Source: Salipiger mucosus DSM 16094
Lineage (GTDB): Bacteria; Pseudomonadota; Alphaproteobacteria; Rhodobacterales; Rhodobacteraceae
Direction: 5' to 3'
DNA length: 35,978 nucleotides
Assembly (NCBI RefSeq): GCF_000442255.1
Contig: NZ_KE557277.1
Span: forward strand, 1 to 35,978
The notes beneath the pieces are model-generated. The model was not told the DNA's origin and searched no databases. It saw nothing but the letters and a program-made list of their open reading frames with translations. A program made the position numbers and the translations under genes. Positions 1-5,078 of the stretch are shown in pieces. Position 1 is the first letter of the stretch. Every line of letters starts with the position of its first letter.

Positions 1-241
1 CCGCCTCATCTCCGGCGCCCTCATCGGCCGGCAGGACAAGCTTGCCGTCCTTCGCCATGCGCCGCCACGCCGACAGCTGGTTCGGCTGGATACCGAACCG
101 CGTTGCAACATCGTTCACCGTCATTCCCGGCTGGAGCGTCTCGGCGACTGCCTGCGCCTTCGCCTCATCCGGCCAGCGCCGGTGTCCGGACGCGTAGATC
201 TCCACACCGAGCGATCTGAGAAACGCATTTGTAGCGCACAT
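1..241 (-). CDS. tnpA: IS66-family TnpA-like protein (partial, C-terminus off the window)
   Basis: This is an open frame from ATG at 241 to the left edge, 80 codons visible. After a short N-terminal stretch it reads [19 protein letters not shown] and then a helix-turn-helix with [19 protein letters not shown]. This is the signature of the small IS66 accessory protein (IS66 OrfA, also called the transposase IS3/IS911-like HTH), which is needed with TnpB for transposition of the IS66 DDE transposase TnpC. The ATG at 241 gives 12 residues before the conserved LGVEI block; a GTG at 205 is an alternative start. The frame stays open to base 1, so the protein is truncated by the contig end, not by mutation. 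Family assignment is confident; the exact start is not. Confidence 0.8.
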   Translation of the reverse strand, partial: MCATNAFLRSLGVEIYASGHRRWPDEAKAQAVAETLQPGMTVNDVATRFGIQPNQLSAWRRMAKDGKLVLPADEGAGDEA

Positions 242-326
242 TGCGAACCGCACTCCCTAACTCACGATAAGGATGCTCTCGCATTCGCCGAAACATCGCG
301 GAAGGTGACCGCGGGACAGCGCTTAC
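1..326 (-). mobile_element. IS66-family insertion sequence, left part cut by window edge
   Basis: The element is read on the minus strand. Its outer tip is the inverted repeat starting GTAAGCGCTGTCCCGCGG, running from 326 downward; GTAAGCG is the usual start of IS66-family terminal repeats. A tnpA-type helix-turn-helix ORF begins 85 bp inside. The rest of the element (tnpB, tnpC transposase, other repeat) lies outside the window. The adjacent 8 bases (327-334, ATCCGTTT) should be one copy of the 8-bp target duplication typical of the family, but the other copy is not visible. The coding frame of the disrupted gene starts exactly at this boundary, which supports the end point. Confidence 0.7.
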
Positions 327-500
327 ATCCGTTTCTGGCTTGCGACAACGCCAGCTCTGCCGGAACCCGCAGCCAAGGCAGCACGGGCGAAAGCAGGGGA
401 GCGCTACGAGGCGTTTATCTCGGCTCTCGGTCGGCGCCTGGCCCAGGGGCCGAAGCTGCGGCAGGAGGTGTCGGAGGATGTGGATGAGGTCGGTGCGTGA
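327..500 (+). pseudogene. C-terminal remnant of a CopG-family ribbon-helix-helix gene (trbB-upstream type), disrupted by IS66
   Basis: In the frame starting at 327 the sequence reads IRFWLATTPALPEP, then AAKAARAKAGERYEAFISAL, then GRRLAQGPKLRQEVSEDVDE, and stops at TGA 498-500. From memory of this family, it matches the C-terminal half of the CopG/RHH protein usually encoded between traG (virD4) and trbB in alphaproteobacterial Trb-type conjugative elements. The recognisable sequence starts exactly where the IS66 inverted repeat ends, so the N-terminal DNA-binding half has been separated by the insertion. No start codon with a ribosome binding site lies in the remnant, so it is probably not translated. 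The family assignment rests on recall of the motif and its neighbourhood near trbB; a database search is needed to confirm it. Confidence 0.6.
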
Positions 501-586
501 GTCCAAAGTGGCTTTCCATACGCACGCTTGGACGAACCGGTGCTCCACAAGTGCAAAAGGCATATGGCTTCATGGATCCGAGGGAT

Positions 587-1228
587 TTATAGCCGTGAGG
601 TAGCCAACTTGTAACTGGCGAAGCAGAAAAACACTCCCAGACCAGCCTCGATCCAACGGCGGGCGGCATTGAAGATTCTGACAACTGGCTGTGTCGAGAA
701 CGCGAGGGCGTAGGTGAGATGCCCGGTTAGAGAGATGAGGAATGTGCCAGCGACTATCACCCCACCGATCCACCAAGGGGAGTTGGCATCGAGGCCGAGT
801 GATATTGTTGCGGTCCAGGTGAGCGCTGCTTTGGGGTTTGTCATCTGGATCAACAAGCCGCGGCGAACATAGTCAAAATTGTTGTTCGAGCCAGCAAGGG
901 GCTTCGCGGTGATTTCGCCCACAGATAGAGCGGAACGGAAAGACTTAATTGCAAGCCAAAGAAGATAGCCTGCCCCGATGAATTTGATCAACGTCATAAG
1001 AGATGCGTAGGCAATCAGAAGCGTCGTCAGTCCCGCCCACGCAAGAACACCCCATAGAAATGAACCTGATGCGATACCAATGGCAAGTGACCGGCCTTGG
1101 TCACGCCCGACAGTCATGGACGTGCCGATGATAGAGAGAATATTTGGACCTGGGCTGAACATCCCAAGCACGAACACGCCGTAGGCAAGCAGTATGCCGT
1201 GCCATGAATGGGACAGTGCTTCAATCAT
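587..1228 (-). CDS. LysE/RhtB-family amino-acid exporter
   Basis: This is a 213-residue inner-membrane protein of the size and pattern of the LysE/RhtB translocators, which export amino acids or related metabolites. The family hallmark FSPGPNILSIIGTSMTVGRD lies near residues 24-43, with the helix-breaking SPGP motif after the first membrane segment. The second conserved motif, QMTNPKAALTW, is near residues 129-139. About six hydrophobic segments can be counted. Translation starts at the ATG at 1228. The gene sits between the copG remnant and an IS1595-type transposon, and is visibly more AT-rich than the trb genes, so it is probably accessory DNA. No regulator gene is adjacent, but a perfect 11-bp inverted repeat lies 36-84 bp upstream. 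The substrate cannot be told from sequence. Confidence 0.9.
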   Translation of the reverse strand: MIEALSHSWHGILLAYGVFVLGMFSPGPNILSIIGTSMTVGRDQGRSLAIGIASGSFLWGVLAWAGLTTLLIAYASLMTLIKFIGAGYLLWLAIKSFRSALSVGEITAKPLAGSNNNFDYVRRGLLIQMTNPKAALTWTATISLGLDANSPWWIGGVIVAGTFLISLTGHLTYALAFSTQPVVRIFNAARRWIEAGLGVFFCFASYKLATSRL

Positions 1229-1263
1229 CTACGTTTCTCCAAGTCTGCGTCATCATTGCAAGT

Positions 1264-1312
1264 ATCTAGCCTCTTGATAGCGCTTAAGTCTTGTTCGACA
1301 TAGAGGCTAGAT
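1264..1312. repeat. Perfect 11-bp inverted repeat upstream of the lysE-type gene
   Basis: ATCTAGCCTCT at 1264-1274 is repeated as its exact reverse complement AGAGGCTAGAT at 1302-1312, with 27 bp between the arms. It lies upstream of the minus-strand exporter gene that starts at 1228. It could be a pair of operator half-sites, or a remnant of a mobile-element end. No T-run follows, so it is not a typical intrinsic terminator. Confidence 0.6.
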
Positions 1313-1385
1313 CACAAGCTGGCCAATCAACGGTACAATCAACGAAACCTATCGTATGGCATAATTCAGGGGGTCTAGAAGCGAG

Positions 1386-1517
1386 ATGGCGCGGTTGACC
1401 ACGGAACCGCTGAAGGAATTCCTGCCGCGGTTAATGCCTGTGTTGCCATATGCCGACGCATTCCGAATCACCATGTTTGAACGGCTCGGCGCACGGCCAC
1501 ACCTTCCACGGCATTGA
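1386..1517 (+). CDS. Small hypothetical ORF (43 aa) at the transposon target site
   Basis: An ATG at 1386 opens a 43-codon frame (starting MARLTTEPLKEFLPRLMPVL) ending at TGA 1515-1517. The stop codon overlaps the left target duplication of the IS1595-type element. I do not recognise the product. The amino-acid composition is more protein-like than that of the opposite strand, but there is no convincing ribosome binding site. It may be a remnant of an older gene. Low confidence that it is expressed. Confidence 0.25.
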   Translation: MARLTTEPLKEFLPRLMPVLPYADAFRITMFERLGARPHLPRH

Positions 1518-1521
1518 GTTT
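1514..1521. repeat. Left copy of the 8-bp target site duplication (TTGAGTTT)
   Basis: TTGAGTTT directly abuts the left terminal inverted repeat and is identical to 3300-3307 at the other end. Eight bp is the duplication length known for the IS1595 family. Confidence 0.9.
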
Positions 1522-1545
1522 CCCTATTATCCACGAGAAAAAGCA
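1522..1545. repeat. Left terminal inverted repeat of the IS1595-family element
   Basis: 24 bp, complementary to 3276-3299 at 23 of 24 positions; the single difference is the base after CCCTATTATCCAC. The GGG/CCC tip is outermost. Confidence 0.9.
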
Positions 1546-1550
1546 AGACG

Positions 1551-1579
1551 CGCCTCAAACTTGCGTTCGAGGGCTTTTT
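1551..1579. terminator. Hairpin with T-runs on both sides, probable bidirectional terminator
   Basis: The 8-bp arms CCTCAAAC (1553-1560) and GTTCGAGG (1565-1572) pair with one G-U wobble around a 4-nt loop. On the plus strand the stem is followed at once by GCTTTTT (1573-1579). On the minus strand a T-run comes about 10 nt later, inside the terminal repeat. It lies 22 bp past the stop of the passenger gene, so it probably ends that transcript, and it can also stop transcripts entering from the left flank. Confidence 0.6.
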
Positions 1580-1593
1580 GGACATTGCGGACC

Positions 1594-2040
1594 TCAGACA
1601 ATCCCGTGCTTCTTCAGCAGTTCCTGTTCGTCGCCAGATACCCAACCAAAGACTTTCGCGGTGCCGTTCAAGACTTGAACGAGATAGTGGACATCGAAGT
1701 CGATGTCTGTCTCGGGCAAATCGTCTCGGGAATAGGTTGCGGTCCAGGAGACGCGGGCCACGCAATGAAGGTCGTCTATTGGAGACAGCCGAATATCGCG
1801 TTTTCGCATCTGCCGAGTGCCGATTTCTCTATAGTTCTGATAACCTTGAATCATTGCTTGAACGAGTGTTTCGTCATTCTTCCCTGCCATAACACCGGCA
1901 GGAGTAGCCGCGATAAATTCAGAAGCGTAGAGTTCTGAGACCTCTTCCTTGTCGAAGTCGTCAGCCAGAGAACGCTTGAAGAATTCCTCGTATCTCTCGA
2001 ACAGCTCATGCACTTCTTGTTCCACAGACTTGGTCCTCAA
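1594..2040 (-). CDS. NTF2/SnoaL-like protein, passenger gene of the transposon
   Basis: The frame encodes about 148 residues with the length and feel of the nuclear transport factor 2-like (SnoaL/DUF4440) fold. An N-terminal helix (EVHELFERYEEFFKRSL) leads into YASEFIAATPAGVMAGKND, and strands such as VARVSWTATYSRDD and VHYLVQVLNG follow. The fold is used by small isomerases, cyclases and ligand-binding proteins; no catalytic residues can be assigned. The longest frame begins at a TTG (2040). A GTG at 2025 has a TGAGGA sequence ahead of it and may be the true start. The gene lies inside the IS1595-type element, downstream of and co-directional with the transposase, and is followed by a hairpin terminator. 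It may be transcribed from its own promoter in the 88-bp gap or by read-through. Confidence 0.8.
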   Translation of the reverse strand: MRTKSVEQEVHELFERYEEFFKRSLADDFDKEEVSELYASEFIAATPAGVMAGKNDETLVQAMIQGYQNYREIGTRQMRKRDIRLSPIDDLHCVARVSWTATYSRDDLPETDIDFDVHYLVQVLNGTAKVFGWVSGDEQELLKKHGIV

Positions 2041-2128
2041 CGGCAGAATGGTCCGGTGAACATCGCACCGATCGCGTCATCAAACAACGACTTCGAAGGG
2101 CTCTCAGCGGATCTTCGCAGTGACGGGG

Positions 2129-3154
2129 TCATGGCCACCGAAGGCCCCACGACGGTGTGCGTCTCATCTGCCGGCCGACGGCTCCGCAGAGCAGGCCTCG
2201 CATCTGATCCACAACCGGGATCGGCCTCCATACGGTCGTGGTTTTTGATGTTGAAAGGCCCGATGAAGACTTCCGCTTCCGCACTTTGTTCTCCGGAGTC
2301 CTGTGGTTCCACCGCCAGATGATCTCGTCCAGGTATCGCTGTAGGTGCTTCCGTCCGAGACGGTGATACACGCCGATCAGAGCGCGCTGGACGACCGCGT
2401 TCACGGCTTCGACTGTGTTGATATGCGCTCCGGTTTTCGTGTTGGCATACTGGCGCTTGTTGTGCTGGATCGTATGGTGACTTGCAAAAGCTGCCCCGAT
2501 CTTTCCGTAGCTCGGGTTCTTATCGGTGATCAGCGCCGACGCCGGGTCAATCCAGCCCTCGATGATGGGCTTCATCGTTCGCCCTTGAGCATTCGGGATG
2601 AGCACGGCTCGAGCCTGTCCGTTTCGCGCCGCAGCAACGAGCACGATCGGTTTGCCTGTTCCTCGCCCCCGCTTGTTCTTGACGCCATGGCGGAACTTTG
2701 GCTTGCCACCGACGAAGGCCTCGTCGACCTCGACCACTCCCGACAGTCGACCGGCAATGCCCTGCCGATCATCCATCAACTCGCGGATTGCATGGCCAAG
2801 CTTCCAGGCGGTCTTCTGGTTCACGCCCAAAATGCGCGACATCACGACAGAAGATATGCCTTTGGAGGAGGTCAGCACGAGAAACATTGCGGCGATCCAG
2901 GTCCGGAGATGCAGCTTCGTCGCGTGGAGCGGCGTCTTGGTCGTGACGGTGAACTGGCTGCGGCATTCCTTTTCGATGCATTGATACAGACCGGGACGCA
3001 CGGATACACCCCGCAACGGGCGCGAACTCAAGCTGCCGCAATGTGGACAAAACCGATCATCGCCCCAGATGGCGTTTTCAAGGAAGAGCCGCGCGTGACG
3101 TTCGGTCGGCATCTTCTTCCAGACATCGCGGACAGACTTCAGTTCGGTTATCAT
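2129..3154 (-). CDS. IS1595-family (ISXO2-like) transposase
   Basis: A 341-residue DDE-type transposase. An N-terminal zinc ribbon is visible, with FCPHCGS (cysteines near 36 and 39) and a second cysteine pair in YQCIEKECRSQF. The catalytic domain follows with VEVDEAFVGGKPKFRHG (first Asp near 143), LITDKNPSYGKIG (second Asp near 209) and HINTVEAVNAVVQRALIGVY in the region of the third catalytic residue, ending with the family-typical GLRWP. The ATG at 3154 precedes the conserved start with normal spacing. The ORF is intact, so the element may be active. It catalyses movement of the 1522-3299 unit. Confidence 0.95.
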   Translation of the reverse strand: MITELKSVRDVWKKMPTERHARLFLENAIWGDDRFCPHCGSLSSRPLRGVSVRPGLYQCIEKECRSQFTVTTKTPLHATKLHLRTWIAAMFLVLTSSKGISSVVMSRILGVNQKTAWKLGHAIRELMDDRQGIAGRLSGVVEVDEAFVGGKPKFRHGVKNKRGRGTGKPIVLVAAARNGQARAVLIPNAQGRTMKPIIEGWIDPASALITDKNPSYGKIGAAFASHHTIQHNKRQYANTKTGAHINTVEAVNAVVQRALIGVYHRLGRKHLQRYLDEIIWRWNHRTPENKVRKRKSSSGLSTSKTTTVWRPIPVVDQMRGLLCGAVGRQMRRTPSWGLRWP

Positions 3155-3252
3155 GTAGCAGCCTCGCTTTTGGGGGACCCAGAAGATTGGCTGATTTCTC
3201 CGAACCGGAAGCGACTACGTTATGGCGTAGCCTGGGCCTTTGCGAGGCAAGC

Positions 3253-3283
3253 AAGCAGAGCATTGCCGAATGCTCTGCTTTTT
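3253..3283 (+). terminator. 12-bp perfect hairpin plus T5, just inside the right end of the transposon
   Basis: AAGCAGAGCATT (3253-3264) and AATGCTCTGCTT (3269-3280) form a perfect 12-bp stem with loop GCCG, followed by a T-run to 3283. It has the form of an intrinsic terminator read on the plus strand, i.e. outward from the element. It partly overlaps the right terminal repeat. Nothing obvious on the plus strand needs it, so it may instead shield neighbouring DNA or have a role at the transposon end. Confidence 0.75.
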
Positions 3284-3299
3284 CTGGTGGATAATAGGG
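3276..3299. repeat. Right terminal inverted repeat of the IS1595-family element
   Basis: 24 bp ending GGTGGATAATAGGG, the reverse complement of 1522-1545 with one mismatch. Its inner end includes the T-run of the hairpin at 3253-3283. Between it and trbB (3300-3463) I see only the target duplication and a short open frame without a start codon. Confidence 0.9.
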
Positions 3300-3307
3300 T
3301 TGAGTTT
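3300..3307. repeat. Right copy of the 8-bp target site duplication (TTGAGTTT)
   Basis: Identical to 1514-1521 and directly adjacent to the right terminal inverted repeat. Confidence 0.9.
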
Positions 3308-3463
3308 TTTTGAGGCGAGTTCAATTCCGCCGATCACCTGTCTTTACACGACACACTACGACGACCCTTGGAACCCTGTTGAGCCCTAGGCATTTTCGCC
3401 TTTCTTAATCGACCCCGATCCAGGGCGGCCTGTTGGAGGCGCCCGTAAGGGAACGGGGCCGGC

Positions 3464-4462
3464 ATGGCGAAGTCCGATCAGAGACCAGAAGTGATCCGGA
3501 GAGGCGCGCGGATGCTGCGCACCGCGCTCGGGCCGGCGATCGCCGGGTTTCTGGACGACCCCATGACCGTCGAGGTGATGCTCAACCCCGATGGGCGGCT
3601 CTGGATCGACCGACTTTCCGAGGGTCTGGCCGACAGCGGCAAGACGCTCAGCGCAGCGGACGGCGAGCGTATCGTTCGACTGGTCGCGCACCATGTTGGC
3701 GTTGAAGTTCATGGCCTGTCTCCACGCGTCTCTGCGGAGCTCCCGGAAACCGGTGAGCGTTTCGAGGGGCTGCTTCCTCCCGTGGTAGCGGCTCCGGCCT
3801 TCGCCATTCGCAAGCCCGCTGTCGCCGTCTTCACACTCGAGGACTACGTCGAAGCCGGGATCATGAACTTGATGCAAGCCAAGGCGCTCCGCCAGGCGGT
3901 TGCGACCCGTGCCAATATCCTGGTGGCGGGGGGCACCTCGACCGGCAAGACCACGCTGACCAATGCGCTGCTCGCCGAAGTGGCCAAGACCTCCGATCGC
4001 GTCGTGATCATCGAGGACACCCGGGAACTGCAATGCGCCGCGCCGAACCTCGTGGCGATGCGCACCAAGGACGGTGTTGCCAGCCTGTCCGACCTGGTTC
4101 GCTCTTCGCTGCGTCTGCGCCCCGATCGTATTCCGATCGGTGAGGTGCGTGGCGCCGAGGCGCTTGACCTGCTCAAAGCCTGGGGCACCGGACATCCGGG
4201 CGGCATCGGCACCATCCATGCCGGTTCCGGGGGCGGTGCGCTGCGTCGTCTCGAACAACTCATCCAGGAAGCCGTCGTTACCGTGCCCCGCGCCATGATC
4301 GCGGAGACCATCGACCTCGTGGCGGTCCTGGCCGGGCGAGGGTCCGCGCGTCGTCTGGTCGAACTCGCCTGCGTCGAGGGCCTCGGGCCGGAGGGCGACT
4401 ACCGGATTTCACCTGTCATTTCTGAACCCGCCATCCCTCACGAACCAGGAGATCCCAAATGA
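3464..4462 (+). CDS. trbB: Conjugal transfer ATPase TrbB (VirB11-type)
   Basis: A 332-residue cytoplasmic traffic ATPase of the type IV secretion (mating-pair formation) apparatus. The N-terminal domain ([34 protein letters not shown]) is followed by the RecA-like domain with Walker A GGTSTGKT at residues 156-163, the acidic box [16 protein letters not shown], then [20 protein letters not shown] (Walker B region) and the His box [13 protein letters not shown]. Length and motifs are normal, so the protein looks functional. It is the first gene of the trb operon and overlaps trbC by four bases (ATGA). The operon promoter must lie in or upstream of the rearranged region 500-3463, so expression may have changed after the insertions. 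Confidence 0.97.
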   Translation: MAKSDQRPEVIRRGARMLRTALGPAIAGFLDDPMTVEVMLNPDGRLWIDRLSEGLADSGKTLSAADGERIVRLVAHHVGVEVHGLSPRVSAELPETGERFEGLLPPVVAAPAFAIRKPAVAVFTLEDYVEAGIMNLMQAKALRQAVATRANILVAGGTSTGKTTLTNALLAEVAKTSDRVVIIEDTRELQCAAPNLVAMRTKDGVASLSDLVRSSLRLRPDRIPIGEVRGAEALDLLKAWGTGHPGGIGTIHAGSGGGALRRLEQLIQEAVVTVPRAMIAETIDLVAVLAGRGSARRLVELACVEGLGPEGDYRISPVISEPAIPHEPGDPK

Positions 4463-4791
4463 TCCGTCACGCCCTGCGCATCCGCCAGCACATCGCCACC
4501 GCGGCCGCCGCCACCTATGTCAGCCTGTTCATCGCTCCGGCTGCGCATGCCTCCGGCTCTTCCATGCCCTGGGAAGCGCCTCTGCAATCCATCCTCGACT
4601 CCGTTGAAGGGCCGGTGGCCAAGATCGTGGCGGTGATCATCATCATCGTCACCGGTCTTACGCTGGCCTTCGGCGATACCGGCGGTGGCTTCCGGCGGCT
4701 GATCCAGATCGTCTTCGGGATTTCCATCGCCTTTGCGGCCTCGTCGTTCTTCCTCAGCTTCTTCAGCTTCGGTGGCGGGGCACTGATCTGA
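4459..4791 (+). CDS. trbC: Conjugal transfer pilin TrbC (VirB2-type)
   Basis: A 110-residue prepilin. An N-terminal signal segment ends near APAAHASGS (a likely signal peptidase site around residue 31), followed by two hydrophobic segments (AKIVAVIIIIVTGLTLAFGD and QIVFGISIAFAASSFFLSFF) separated by a short charged loop with GGGFRRL. This is the usual TrbC/VirB2 layout; the mature product forms the conjugative pilus. It overlaps trbB by four bases, and its stop overlaps the trbD start. Confidence 0.95.
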   Translation: MIRHALRIRQHIATAAAATYVSLFIAPAAHASGSSMPWEAPLQSILDSVEGPVAKIVAVIIIIVTGLTLAFGDTGGGFRRLIQIVFGISIAFAASSFFLSFFSFGGGALI

Positions 4792-5072
4792 TGTCGGTGA
4801 GTTTCGAGGCCCTCGACGCGGTGCCGGGGTTCAGCGTGCCGGTTCATCGCGCGCTGACCGAGCCGATCCTGCTCGGCGGCGCACCACGCTCGGTCGCCAT
4901 TCTGAATGGCACGCTCGCAGGTGCGGTCGGCCTCGGGCTTCAGCTCTGGCTGGTCGGGATCCTGATCTGGGCCATCGGCCACATCGCAGCTGTCTGGGCG
5001 GCCAGGCGCGATCCGCTCTTCGTCGAGGTCGCGCGCCGCCATCTGCGCGTTCCCGGTCATCTCTCGGTGTGA
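4791..5072 (+). CDS. trbD: Conjugal transfer protein TrbD (VirB3-type)
   Basis: A 93-residue inner-membrane protein of the VirB3 family. It shows FSVPVHRALTEPILLGGAPR at the N-terminus, a hydrophobic stretch around residues 38-66 (LNGTLAGAVGLGLQLWLVGI onward), and the typical C-terminal ARRDPLFVEVARRHLR block. VirB3 proteins are small assembly factors linked to the pilus and to the VirB4 ATPase. Its ATG overlaps the trbC stop by one base, and trbE follows after six bases, so it is translated as part of the operon. Confidence 0.95.
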   Translation: MSVSFEALDAVPGFSVPVHRALTEPILLGGAPRSVAILNGTLAGAVGLGLQLWLVGILIWAIGHIAAVWAARRDPLFVEVARRHLRVPGHLSV

Positions 5073-5078
5073 ACCCCC

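Larger units (their letters stand above)
1522..3299. mobile_element. IS1595-family transposon with an NTF2-like passenger gene (1778 bp)
   Basis: The ends are 24-bp inverted repeats: the left starts CCCTATTATCCACGAGAAAA, and the right is its reverse complement with one mismatch (C/G), ending at 3299. A perfect 8-bp direct repeat flanks both. Inside, both genes are on the minus strand: an ISXO2/IS1595-type DDE transposase (2129-3154) and, downstream of it, an NTF2/SnoaL-like gene (1594-2040) that is not needed for transposition. Each end has a hairpin just inside the repeat. The IS1595 family is known to include members with passenger genes. The intact duplication and near-identical repeats indicate a fairly recent, single-step insertion of the whole unit. 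Confidence 0.9.

Noticed and set aside
3299-3305. Possible integron attC core (GTTGAGT)
   Set aside because: The sequence is part of the 8-bp target duplication next to the transposon end; no paired attC arms or integrase are present.
2345-3313. 322-codon plus-strand frame over the IS1595 transposase
   Set aside because: Antisense shadow of the transposase, whose motifs are clear on the minus strand.
3389-3492. Open frame reading [19 protein letters not shown] just before and into trbB
   Set aside because: No start codon and only about 34 codons; it overlaps trbB out of frame. It may be a gene tail, but cannot be supported.
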